Shown here one piece after another: positions 25,820-34,161 of a DNA stretch of 64,000 nucleotides. Where the stretch lies: the NCBI GenBank assembly GCA_020403265.1, contig JADBXZ010000035.1, positions 96,195-160,194 on the forward strand, written 5' to 3'. Below the pieces are notes generated by a model, which searched no databases, was not told where the DNA came from, and was given only the letters and a program-made list of their open reading frames with translations. The stretch's first letter is position 1. The number at the start of each line of letters is the position of its first letter. Position numbers and translations under genes: made by a program. Source of the DNA: Bacteroidota bacterium. GTDB taxonomy: Bacteria > Bacteroidota > Bacteroidia > B-17B0 > Aurantibacillaceae.

Positions 25820-26449
25820 TTAAAGTGGGATTTGAAGTTGTTTGAACGCGTCTACAATATTTAAAAATTGCTGAAAAGGTGTAGCAGAATTCCAGATGTA
25901 AGACTTGAATGCTATTCCGTATAACCCCATCTCTTTGCATTTACCAATTATTGCCGGATTCGTGCCACCTCTTGCTATCACTTTTTTTCCGGTTGAATTG
26001 ATAACGTCCTTAATAGATTCTTCATAAAAACCACTATAAAACTCATTATTAACATTGTTAAACATAGTGCCTAACATGTAATAATCAAAATCTAATATCT
26101 CCTTTTCAAACAAAGAATTAGTTCTGGTATGATTTCGACTCTTAATTAAAGAATTTAATTTAAACTTTAACCGAAATCTAAGCCATCTGTACTTTAGTTT
26201 ACTTGATAAATGAGTAGAAGAATAGTGTACGCCTTTTAAGTTATATTTTAATATAAGTTTATGGTGTGAATGAATAATAATTCTATTGTGATATTGTTTC
26301 GGTATCTCATCAAGATACTGTTTCATGCGAACTGTTGTGAATTTAGGCTTACGAAGATGCAAAAATTGCAAGCCATGTTCAAACATTCTCGTTATGGCAT
26401 CAGCTTCATCAGGAACTGTTTTTGAAGGAGTAATAACCATTAAAAGCAT
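25820..26449 (-). CDS. Thiamine phosphate synthase-like (ThiE/TenI superfamily) protein
   Basis: A 209-residue TIM-barrel protein that resembles ThiE/TenI. It opens MVITPSKTVPDEADAITRMF, has FLHLRKPKFT for the second strand, GVHYSSTHL where ThiE has GVHLGQ, and IARGGTNPAIIGKC where ThiE has the GGI loop. The ThiE pair Asn-Asp in the IxxNDR/D motif is replaced by IIHSHHKL. The phosphate-binding region is therefore altered and a true thiamine synthase role is doubtful. The stop abuts the pnuC ATG without a gap. An ATG nine bases inside (26438-26440) is an alternative start. Confidence 0.7.
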   Translation of the reverse strand: MLLMVITPSKTVPDEADAITRMFEHGLQFLHLRKPKFTTVRMKQYLDEIPKQYHNRIIIHSHHKLILKYNLKGVHYSSTHLSSKLKYRWLRFRLKFKLNSLIKSRNHTRTNSLFEKEILDFDYYMLGTMFNNVNNEFYSGFYEESIKDVINSTGKKVIARGGTNPAIIGKCKEMGLYGIAFKSYIWNSATPFQQFLNIVDAFKQLQIPL

Positions 26450-26495
26450 GATAATTTCTTAAAATATAGTTAACAAATCTAATAAAATAATGGAA

Positions 26496-27227
26496 CTAAC
26501 TTGATGATGTTTGTCGAAAATATAAACCAAACGTTTTTAATAAACTTGGGTCATTTTCAAATGCATTTCCAATAACAATCAAATTTGGATTTGCTTTAAT
26601 AATTCTAATTAATTTTTTTTCAGTATTAATCCCTCCACCTGCAATAATTGGTAATTGAATTAACTTTTTTATGTTTGAAATAAGTTTGTTTGATAATGGA
26701 CTCTCGGCGCCGCTGCCAGCCTCTAAATAAATTAACTGAAAGCCTAATAATTCTGCTGCAACACATCTTGCTGTTATTTCAGCGTTTAGACTCAAAGGTT
26801 TTGTATTTGTTACTTTTTGCGTTGTGCTTACCTTACCTCCATTAATCAAAACATAAGCAGTAGGAACAGTTTTAATTTTATTTTTTTTTATGCTTAATGC
26901 CACTTTACTTTGCTTTCCTATAAGGTATTCAGCGTTGTTGCCGGAAATTAAACTCAAAAAAAGCATTCCGTCAGCTTTACTACTTACTTGATATTCATCA
27001 CCAGGAAAAATCACTATAGGTAATTTAGTTTTTTTCTTTATTTGGCTGATCGTTTTTTCAAAATTATTCTTCTTAATACTGCTTCCACCGACCAAAATAC
27101 AAAATACATTATTCTTAGCCGCATCTTTAACTAATTCCAAATTAAGCTTATCGGGGTCAACAAGCATTGCCATCAAAGGCGTATTTGTTTTTTTAATAGT
27201 TTGAATTATTTTGTTAAACTTCATCAA
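26496..27227 (-). CDS. pcrB: Geranylgeranylglyceryl/heptaprenylglyceryl phosphate synthase (PcrB/GGGPS family)
   Basis: Prenyltransferase that joins a polyprenyl diphosphate to sn-glycerol-1-phosphate, the first step of archaeal-type ether lipids. Bacterial members from Bacteroidota make geranylgeranylglyceryl phosphate in vitro. Motifs are MLVDPDKL at about residue 21, ILVGGSSI, IVIFPGDEYQVS, YLEAGSGAESPL and LPIIAGGGINTEKK. The length of 243 is normal. It overlaps the 4'-phosphopantetheinyl transferase gene by 14 bases; the start could be either of two adjacent Met codons. This pair next to ahcY recurs in Flavobacteria, from memory. Confidence 0.92.
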   Translation of the reverse strand: MMKFNKIIQTIKKTNTPLMAMLVDPDKLNLELVKDAAKNNVFCILVGGSSIKKNNFEKTISQIKKKTKLPIVIFPGDEYQVSSKADGMLFLSLISGNNAEYLIGKQSKVALSIKKNKIKTVPTAYVLINGGKVSTTQKVTNTKPLSLNAEITARCVAAELLGFQLIYLEAGSGAESPLSNKLISNIKKLIQLPIIAGGGINTEKKLIRIIKANPNLIVIGNAFENDPSLLKTFGLYFRQTSSS

Positions 27228-27789
27228 TTAAATAAGTTAAATAATAATCTTGTTTAGATTTTAATGCAAGTTTAAATGTTTTCCAAGCATTGGCAACCCA
27301 GAGTGAGGCATAAATTACAGTGTCAGCGGTATGAAATGGTTTAACTTTAATATGATCTTTAAAGTTTACACCTTTATGGCCATATATTTTATAAACTGTT
27401 TCCTTGGCACACCATAGGCAAGTAAGTCTATCAATGTCATTTCCAGCAAATTGCACTTCATTAGCATTACAAAACTTTGATTGAACATTAATAATTTTAA
27501 GGCGTTTTAATTCCATATCGATGCCGGTTAACATTTCTGAATTAACAACCACAGCGAGATATTGAAAGGAATGCGTAATAGATAAAAAGGGTTTACCGGA
27601 TATCAGAAAAGGCTTATTGTTTTCATTATATACTAATTCATCCGAATTGATATTTAAAGCCTTTAATAGGTAAATCAGTGCTTTTTTTTCAATTTCACGC
27701 TTCGACACTAAACCATGAATAGTGTTAAATTCATGTAAATCTATTATACCTAATTTAATTGATTTATTTATTTGTTCAATTTCAATCAA
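27214..27789 (-). CDS. 4'-phosphopantetheinyl transferase superfamily protein
   Basis: Transfers the 4'-phosphopantetheine arm of CoA to a Ser on carrier proteins. The two family motifs are visible: GIDMELKR (Mg-binding Asp and Glu) near residue 93, and WCAKETVYKIYG near 126-137. The substrate-binding segment PFLSITHSFQYLAVVV precedes the first. The length of 191 matches the Sfp-like/single-domain class of Bacteroidota. It is the first gene of a minus-strand run (pcrB, thiE-like, pnuC, kinase), divergent from ahcY. The carrier protein is not in the window. Confidence 0.88.
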   Translation of the reverse strand: MIEIEQINKSIKLGIIDLHEFNTIHGLVSKREIEKKALIYLLKALNINSDELVYNENNKPFLISGKPFLSITHSFQYLAVVVNSEMLTGIDMELKRLKIINVQSKFCNANEVQFAGNDIDRLTCLWCAKETVYKIYGHKGVNFKDHIKVKPFHTADTVIYASLWVANAWKTFKLALKSKQDYYLTYLIDEV

Positions 27790-27798
27790 TCTATTGAT

Positions 27799-27829
27799 TT
27801 TATTTATTGCAAACTTATTAATATCTTTG
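27799..27829 (+). promoter_or_regulatory. Promoter of ahcY
   Basis: TATCTTTG (27822-27829) matches TAnnTTTG fully. TTTA (27799-27802), 19 bases upstream, is one base off TTTG. The ATG follows 37 bases after the -7 box. I found no SAH or SAM riboswitch in the 77-base gap. Confidence 0.5.
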
Positions 27830-27866
27830 TTATCCTAAAAACGAAACATTTAATAAAAAGTATAAC

Positions 27867-29186
27867 ATGTCAACAACAACTGCAACAAAGTACATTAAGT
27901 ACAAAGTAAAAGACATCTCATTGGCTGAATGGGGTAGAAAAGAAATTAAATTAGCCGAAGAAGAAATGCCTGGATTAATGGCTTTGCGTAAAGAATACGG
28001 TGCAAGCAAACCATTAAAAGGTGCGCGAATTGCAGGTTGTTTGCATATGACCATTCAAACAGCTGTTTTAATTGAAACCTTAGTTGAATTAGGTGCTGAA
28101 GTTACTTGGAGCTCTTGTAACATTTTCTCAACTCAAGATCATGCTGCTGCTGCCATAGCTGCTGCAGGTATTCAAGTTTATGCTTGGAAGGGCCAAAACG
28201 CTGAAGAATTTGATTGGTGTATTGAACAAACATTATGGTTTGGTGAAGATCGTAAACCACTGAACATGATTTTAGATGATGGTGGTGATTTAACCAACAT
28301 GGTGTTTGATAAATACCCTGAACTTGCTGCAGGCATTAAAGGATTAAGTGAAGAAACAACAACGGGTGTTCACCGTTTATATGAGCGCATGAAAAACGGT
28401 ACTTTAATGTTACCTGCTATCAACGTAAACGATTCTGTTACAAAATCTAAATTTGATAATAAATATGGATGTCGTGAGTCTTTAGTTGATGCTATTCGCC
28501 GTGCTACCGATGTAATGATGGCTGGTAAAGTAGCTGTTGTTGCCGGTTATGGTGATGTAGGTAAAGGTTCTGCACAATCTCTTTCATCTCAAGGTGTTCG
28601 TGTTATTGTAACCGAAATTGACCCAATTTGCGCTTTACAAGCATGTATGGATGGCTACGCTGTTCAAAAAATGGACAATGCCATAAAAAATGCTGATATT
28701 ATTGTAACCACTACCGGTAATAAGGACATAGTTGTTGGTCGTCATTTTGAAAACATTAAACACGGTGCCATCGTTTGTAACATAGGCCATTTTGATACTG
28801 AAATTGATATGGCTTGGTTAAATAAAAACTACGGTCATACTAAAGATACCATTAAACCACAAGTAGATCAATACACCATCAATGGTAAAAGCTTCTTAGT
28901 ATTAGCAGAGGGTCGTTTAGTAAACTTAGGTTGTGCAACCGGTCATCCGAGTTTTGTAATGAGTAATTCATTTACAAACCAAACTTTAGCTCAATTAGAG
29001 TTATGGACTAACACCGCTGCATATGAAAAGAAAGTATACACTTTACCAAAACATTTAGATGAAAAAGTAGCGATGTTACATTTAGGTAAAATTGGTGCTG
29101 AATTAGATGTTTTAAATCAGGAACAAGCTGATTATATTGGTGTTAAGATACAAGGGCCATTTAAAAACGAAATGTATAGATACTAA
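27867..29186 (+). CDS. ahcY: Adenosylhomocysteinase
   Basis: Cytoplasmic NAD-dependent enzyme that splits S-adenosylhomocysteine to adenosine and homocysteine, clearing the inhibitor of methyltransferases. Substrate-domain motifs are [16 protein letters not shown] and [16 protein letters not shown]. The NAD-binding Rossmann motif is [15 protein letters not shown]. The C-terminal [16 protein letters not shown] and final PFKNEMYRY (K and Y contacts) are typical. The length of 439 is normal. It is monocistronic, with a clear promoter box and terminator. Confidence 0.98.
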   Translation: MSTTTATKYIKYKVKDISLAEWGRKEIKLAEEEMPGLMALRKEYGASKPLKGARIAGCLHMTIQTAVLIETLVELGAEVTWSSCNIFSTQDHAAAAIAAAGIQVYAWKGQNAEEFDWCIEQTLWFGEDRKPLNMILDDGGDLTNMVFDKYPELAAGIKGLSEETTTGVHRLYERMKNGTLMLPAINVNDSVTKSKFDNKYGCRESLVDAIRRATDVMMAGKVAVVAGYGDVGKGSAQSLSSQGVRVIVTEIDPICALQACMDGYAVQKMDNAIKNADIIVTTTGNKDIVVGRHFENIKHGAIVCNIGHFDTEIDMAWLNKNYGHTKDTIKPQVDQYTINGKSFLVLAEGRLVNLGCATGHPSFVMSNSFTNQTLAQLELWTNTAAYEKKVYTLPKHLDEKVAMLHLGKIGAELDVLNQEQADYIGVKIQGPFKNEMYRY

Positions 29187-29211
29187 TTTTAAGTCATAAT
29201 TTTAAATATTT

Positions 29212-29242
29212 AAAACCACAATCAAAAAGATTGTGGTTTTTT
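29212..29242 (+). terminator. Terminator of ahcY
   Basis: AAAACCACAATC (29212-29223), loop AAAAA, GATTGTGGTTTT (29229-29240) form a perfect 12-bp stem running into a T-run. The next 248 bases up to the BNR gene show no feature I can support. Confidence 0.92.
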
Positions 29243-29490
29243 ATTTTTAGATGGTTAAGAGATTAATTAATAAAAGTAATAAACATTTTATTCGGAAAAA
29301 CTATTGTTAGAATCTTACAATACAGATTAGATCAATGTTTGTAAGATTTATAAATATAAAAACTAAGATAATGAATGGCAGATTTCAATTAACCTAAATA
29401 ATTTAGACGATATTGAAAACATCAATAGTGATGAACGGTATTGATAATAAGCGCAGCAAAATGTAATTTAACAGAATTAAATTCATTGAA

Positions 29491-32400
29491 ATGAAAAAAT
29501 CATTAAACCTCTTATTAATTATTTGCGTTATCTGTGCCAAAGCTCAAAACTGGTCAGATATGATGCAAGACCCGAATGGTAATTTTTATCAAATACAAAA
29601 CGCATTTTACGAATATTGGAAAGATAAAGACATAACAGAGAAAGGAAAAGGTTATAAAACCTTCAAGCGTTGGGAGAATTTTGTAGAGCGAAGAGTTTAC
29701 CCAAGTGGCGATTTATCATTATTAAATTTAACTGCAAAAAATTTTAATGAGTGGTTGGAAAATAATCCGGAACATATTCATCATTCAAATATCGGTGCAA
29801 AATCCAATTCATCTTCCAGCATTATGGCATCAACTACCTGGACCGCAATAGGACCTATGGGTGCCATAAGTGGTACTGGAAATGGCCAATTTTTAAAATC
29901 CGGAAGATTGAATTTTATAACCATTTCACCAACCAACACCAATGTAATATGGGTTGGGGCACCTGCTGGAGGATTATGGAAATCTACGAATGGTGGTGCA
30001 ACTTGGACAACTAATACAGATAATTTATCTGTTAACGGCTGTTCGGATTTAGCAATTGACCCTACCAATCCAAATATCATGTACCTTGCAACCGGCGACG
30101 GAAACGCAGGAGATACCCGCTCTATTGGCGTTTTAAAATCAATTGATGGCGGTTTATCCTGGAATACAACAGGATTAACTAACCCTGTTACCACTAATTT
30201 CTTGATCAGACGATTGGTTATTCATCCAACAAATCCATTAATTCTACTAGCCGCAACTAATACCGGAATCAGAAGAACGACTGATGGAGGAGTTACATGG
30301 ACAACACCTAATACCTCGAATGCCTATGATATAGAATTTCAACCCGGTAATCCAAATATTGTTTATTGTGGAGGAACGGCTTTAAGACGTTCTACAGATG
30401 GCGGAGCTACCTGGACAACCATTAGTTCAGGCATAGCCACAACAGGTGTAAATAGAATGGCCGTTGCGGTTACACCTGCCAATCCAAATGCCGTTTATGT
30501 ATTAGCTTCATCGAGTTCAAACAGCGGTTTTTTTGCTTTTTACAGATCAACAGATGCTGGCTTAAATTTCACTGCTATGGCAACATCTACGCCTAATTTA
30601 TTAGGTTGGGCAACAGCCGGAAATGATTCCGGCGGACAAGGATGGTACGACCTATGTGTAGCTGCCTCTCCAACTAGTTCAAATGAAGTGGTTGTTGGCG
30701 GTGTTAATGTGTGGAGAACAACTAATGGCGGAAGCAATTGGACAATATATGGGCATTGGACCGGTTCAGGTGCCCCATTCACTCATGCTGATCATCATGA
30801 TTTAGAATACGAACCAAATGGCACCCTATTTAATTGTAATGATGGTACCGTTTACAGAAGAGCTCCAGGTGCAACGAGCTGGACAGAAATTTCCGGCACA
30901 ATGAATATTTCACAAATCTATAAAGTTGGCACATCTGCTTTAACTGCCAATTTATGGATTACAGGACACCAAGACAATGGAACAAGCACTTGGAATGGTA
31001 CAACCTATCAAGCTCGTTTAGGTGGAGATGGGATGGATTGCTTTATTGATAGAACCAACAACAACAACATGTTTGGTGAATACTATAATGGTTCTTTTCA
31101 ACGGACAACAAATGGAGGAGCATCTTGGTCATCTATAACAACAACCTTAGGAGGATCGGCCCCTTGGGTTACCGCATGGAAACAAGACCCACAAAATGCA
31201 ACTACGATTTATGCAGGCAAACAAAACATGATTGTCTCAACTAATTTAGGTACTACGTGGACAGCTTTAACTGCATTCCCTGTTTCTGGAAGTGTTGTTG
31301 AATTTGCGATTGCCCCTTCAAACAATCAAATTATTTATGTTGTTAAAAGTGGCGCAGTACTTAAAACAACCAATGCCGGTGCATCATGGACAAATATTAC
31401 AGGCTCTTTATCAACAGGTTTATCATTTGCAAATGTGTGTGTAAGCCCAACTGATCCAAATAAAGTTTGGGTAATTTCAGGAAATTACACCGCAGGCAGT
31501 AAAATATTTTATTCATCAAATGGTGGTACTACATGGAGCAACATGACTTCTAATTTACCAAATTTACCTGCGAATTGTTTAGTTTATGAACCTGGAAGCA
31601 ACGACAGAATTTATATTGGAATGGATGTTGGTGTATATTACCGCGATGCTTCGCAAACGACTTGGACATTATATAACGTTGGTTTACCAAACACACCATT
31701 ATCCGATATGGAAATTTCTCCGGCCATGCCCGGCAAAATTGTTGCTGCTACATACGGCAGAGGCGTTTGGATGGTCGATGTGGTTCCTACAGCTCTTCCT
31801 CCAACAAGTTCATTTTCTTTGAGCGGCGCTATTTGTCAGGGAACACCTAAATTATTTAACAACACGTCCATTAACAGCCCTAGTTCATACACATGGTCAG
31901 TATTGCCATCTGTAGGTGTATCCATTTCTTCATCAAGTGCAGCAAGTCCATCCATTACATTTGCAAACACAGGTAGTTATGTAGTTAGTATGACTACTTC
32001 AAACAGTGTTGGTGCGGGTAACACGTTTACTCAGGCTGTAACAGTTAATCCATCAGTCAACATTACTTTATCATCTACAAGTCCGGTAGTTTGCAGTGGT
32101 CAAACCGTTTCATTAAATGCGTCAGGCGCTACAAGTTATACCTGGAATCCGGGTAACTTATCAGGTGCGTCAGTTGTTGTATCACCTCTGGCCAACACAA
32201 GCTATACAGCTATTGGTTCTAACGGATCTTGTTCTAACACTAAAACAATAAGTGTAAGTGTAGACGTTACGCCAACCCTTACTGCTTTTTCCAGTCAAGA
32301 TACTATTTGCGTGGGCGCATCGGTAACACTTAATGTAAATGGTGCAAGTACTTACTCTTGGGATAATGGAAGCACAGGTAACAGCATTGTTGTATCTCCA

Positions 32401-32742
32401 AGCATTACAACAACTTATTTTATTACGGGGCAAACAGGTATTTGCAGTAGCTCTATTGCCATTACTCAATTTGTTGACTTATGTACAAGTTTACAAGCTG
32501 GCAATTTAAACAATGGCGCTTTACTTGTAATGCCTAATCCATTTACAAATGAAATTAAATTAATTAGTCAAGAACTAACCAAACTTTCCATTTTTAATAG
32601 TGTTGGACAAATCATTCTAACGGATGAAATCTCGGGTGAACAAACGATTAATACAAGCAACCTGCCTGAAGGTATTTACATTCTAAATTTAACTTCGAAA
32701 GAAGGTAACAAATCAATAAAGATGGTAAAACTAAGGGAATAG
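29491..32742 (+). CDS. Secreted BNR/Asp-box propeller protein with T9SS sorting domain
   Basis: A 1083-residue exported protein. The signal peptide is at residues 1-18 (ending CAKAQ). Residues about 115-770 form one or two sortilin/sialidase-like propellers with at least eight Asp-box motifs (STNGGATW, SIDGGLSW, TTDGGVTW, STDGGATW, TTNGGSNW, TTNGGASW, SSNGGTTW). Next come a PKD-like domain (SYVVSMTTSNSVGAG) and two Ig-like repeats. The T9SS type A tail closes it (VMPNPFTNEIKL to MVKLRE). The catalytic residues of true sialidases are not recognisable, so a binding or structural role is more likely. It is monocistronic; its stop codon lies inside a long palindrome. Confidence 0.9.
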   Translation: MKKSLNLLLIICVICAKAQNWSDMMQDPNGNFYQIQNAFYEYWKDKDITEKGKGYKTFKRWENFVERRVYPSGDLSLLNLTAKNFNEWLENNPEHIHHSNIGAKSNSSSSIMASTTWTAIGPMGAISGTGNGQFLKSGRLNFITISPTNTNVIWVGAPAGGLWKSTNGGATWTTNTDNLSVNGCSDLAIDPTNPNIMYLATGDGNAGDTRSIGVLKSIDGGLSWNTTGLTNPVTTNFLIRRLVIHPTNPLILLAATNTGIRRTTDGGVTWTTPNTSNAYDIEFQPGNPNIVYCGGTALRRSTDGGATWTTISSGIATTGVNRMAVAVTPANPNAVYVLASSSSNSGFFAFYRSTDAGLNFTAMATSTPNLLGWATAGNDSGGQGWYDLCVAASPTSSNEVVVGGVNVWRTTNGGSNWTIYGHWTGSGAPFTHADHHDLEYEPNGTLFNCNDGTVYRRAPGATSWTEISGTMNISQIYKVGTSALTANLWITGHQDNGTSTWNGTTYQARLGGDGMDCFIDRTNNNNMFGEYYNGSFQRTTNGGASWSSITTTLGGSAPWVTAWKQDPQNATTIYAGKQNMIVSTNLGTTWTALTAFPVSGSVVEFAIAPSNNQIIYVVKSGAVLKTTNAGASWTNITGSLSTGLSFANVCVSPTDPNKVWVISGNYTAGSKIFYSSNGGTTWSNMTSNLPNLPANCLVYEPGSNDRIYIGMDVGVYYRDASQTTWTLYNVGLPNTPLSDMEISPAMPGKIVAATYGRGVWMVDVVPTALPPTSSFSLSGAICQGTPKLFNNTSINSPSSYTWSVLPSVGVSISSSSAASPSITFANTGSYVVSMTTSNSVGAGNTFTQAVTVNPSVNITLSSTSPVVCSGQTVSLNASGATSYTWNPGNLSGASVVVSPLANTSYTAIGSNGSCSNTKTISVSVDVTPTLTAFSSQDTICVGASVTLNVNGASTYSWDNGSTGNSIVVSPSITTTYFITGQTGICSSSIAITQFVDLCTSLQAGNLNNGALLVMPNPFTNEIKLISQELTKLSIFNSVGQIILTDEISGEQTINTSNLPEGIYILNLTSKEGNKSIKMVKLRE

Positions 32743-32763
32743 AAGTTGTACAACTTCTATTCC
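32736..32763. other. Perfect 28-bp palindrome over the stop codon of the BNR gene
   Basis: GGAATAGAAGTTGT (32736-32749) is followed directly by its exact reverse complement (32750-32763). The TAG stop is at 32740-32742. As RNA it folds into a 12-bp stem with a 4-base loop. Only a weak T-run follows, so it may stabilise the 3' end of the mRNA or terminate inefficiently. Confidence 0.8.
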
Positions 32764-32841
32764 TTGTTAATTTCTAACAGAATTTCTTTTCTGATTTTAA
32801 TGCATTAAGGATGCTTTTAGTTTGTACTTTGTGTCAAATAA

Positions 32842-32871
32842 AATGACAAATAGTATTACTTTTAGAACAAA
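32842..32871. repeat. Left copy of imperfect direct repeat flanking the DUF4143 gene
   Basis: These 30 bases match 34083-34112 at 23 positions by my alignment. The core AGTATTACTTTTAG (32852-32865) matches AGTATTACTATTAG (34093-34106) at 13 of 14. This copy overlaps the stop codon of the gene. Confidence 0.5.
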
Positions 32872-34046
32872 TTCCCTCCATACTTAAAATCTTTAAATTT
32901 TACGCCTGCGTTTTTACCAACTAAAAAATAACTTTTTAGTTTTAATTCCTCTGCTCTATTCTTAAGCGTGTTGTAATCCTGTATAATTGGGGTTTCTTTT
33001 ACTTCAACTGCTATTTTGGAATCTAAAATAAAGTCAATTTCTTGACCATTCTTTTTTTGATAATAGTTTAGTTGGTGCATCTTTTTTAGTTGAGTGGCCA
33101 CCACATTCTCAAACAACTGTCCGCTCGATAAATTTTCGCCGCCTAAAATATACAGTAAGCCATTATCAGCAAAATATAATTTAGGCTGATGGGTAATTTC
33201 AACATCCGTATTTTTAGTAAAGGGCTTAATTAAATACAAAAAATAAGTGTTTTCAAACAAATAAATATAATTGCTTATTTTGCGACGTTCAATCCCCGAT
33301 ACATTGCTCAATTTGGTAAAATCTATTTTTGAACCAATCCTTGCTGCCAGTAACTTTATTAAATTAAATAAATCTTTATTGAGTGAATAATCGGCTAATA
33401 ACTTCACATCCATATCAATGTATGAATTTACAATATCCCAAAGCAATTCCACTTTATCCTTATTGTTTTTCTGAAGAACAACTTCCGGAAATCCACCATA
33501 AGTGATATACTCTTTGTACAAAGCACTAGTTTTATTGTACCACGTGGTATTGAAATTGATATGACTATATTTAGCGATGTTTTGTATCTTTTGATTTTTA
33601 AACACTAAAAACTCATCAAACGAAAGCGGGTACATTTCATAAATTAACTTGCGACCGGCTAAACTTTCGGTAAACTGATTTTTTAAATAATATGAACTGG
33701 AACCCGTTACAATAAATTTTACTTTGTAAGTATCGTAAATATACTTTATAAAACTTGGTAAGTTTTTAATAAGTTGTATTTCATCAAGCGCAATAACGGC
33801 AGGTTTATTAAAGTTAATGCCTAAAAGCTCTAACTCGTTAATGATTGCATCGTAGCTGGGAGTATTAAATAGCGTTTGATATTCTATTTTCTCACAATCC
33901 AAATACAGCTTATTATTGTGTTTAACCTTACTTAATAAGTATTTAACAGCAGTGCTTTTACCAACACGGCGCATGCCTAAAATAACAGTTACCTGTTTTT
34001 TGACCAAATGCTTTTCTAACTCCGTGTATATGCGTCTTGTTATCAT
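32862..34046 (-). CDS. AAA_14 / DUF4143 family ATPase
   Basis: Predicted ATPase of about 394 residues. The N-terminal AAA_14 domain has Walker A GMRRVGKSTAVKYLL and Walker B AVIALDEIQLIKN, followed by FIVTGSSSYYLK (sensor). The C-terminal DUF4143 domain ends in a PD-(D/E)XK-like segment (NGQEIDFILDSKIAVEVKE), suggesting a nuclease fold. The biochemical role of the family is unknown. Such genes are patchily distributed and often present as many copies in Bacteroidota and archaea. I start at MITRRIY (ATG 34044-34046); five upstream codons are also open. It lies between imperfect direct repeats, which suggests gain as a unit. Confidence 0.88.
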   Translation of the reverse strand: MITRRIYTELEKHLVKKQVTVILGMRRVGKSTAVKYLLSKVKHNNKLYLDCEKIEYQTLFNTPSYDAIINELELLGINFNKPAVIALDEIQLIKNLPSFIKYIYDTYKVKFIVTGSSSYYLKNQFTESLAGRKLIYEMYPLSFDEFLVFKNQKIQNIAKYSHINFNTTWYNKTSALYKEYITYGGFPEVVLQKNNKDKVELLWDIVNSYIDMDVKLLADYSLNKDLFNLIKLLAARIGSKIDFTKLSNVSGIERRKISNYIYLFENTYFLYLIKPFTKNTDVEITHQPKLYFADNGLLYILGGENLSSGQLFENVVATQLKKMHQLNYYQKKNGQEIDFILDSKIAVEVKETPIIQDYNTLKNRAEELKLKSYFLVGKNAGVKFKDFKYGGNLF

Positions 34047-34063
34047 AATACAAATATACAAAA

Positions 34064-34098
34064 AATACTTTTAGGCAAAAAATATGACTAAAAGTATT
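34064..34098. promoter_or_regulatory. Inverted repeat upstream of the DUF4143 gene (possible operator)
   Basis: AATACTTTTAG (34064-34074) and CTAAAAGTATT (34088-34098) are perfect inverted copies of 11 bases separated by 13 bases, 18 bases from the ATG. The right arm overlaps the right flanking direct repeat. It could be an operator or a recombination end. Confidence 0.4.
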
Positions 34099-34112
34099 AC
34101 TATTAGGCAAAA
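34083..34112. repeat. Right copy of imperfect direct repeat flanking the DUF4143 gene
   Basis: This is the partner of 32842-32871 (23 of 30 positions). The motif TTAGGCAAAAAA occurs twice nearby, beginning at 34071 and 34103. Confidence 0.5.
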
Positions 34113-34138
34113 AAATAGAATGATAAAATATCATTCTA
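34109..34138 (-). terminator. Terminator of the pntAB operon
   Basis: On the minus strand TAGAATGATA, loop TTT and TATCATTCTA (34116-34138) form a perfect 10-bp stem followed by a run of seven T (34109-34115). It begins 23 bases after the pntB stop. Confidence 0.8.
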
Positions 34139-34161
34139 CTAAAAAATTAGGTTAACTAAAT

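Noticed and set aside
27790..27866. SAH or SAM riboswitch before ahcY
   Set aside because: The gap is only 77 bases and contains a promoter box; no space or conserved hairpins for such a riboswitch.
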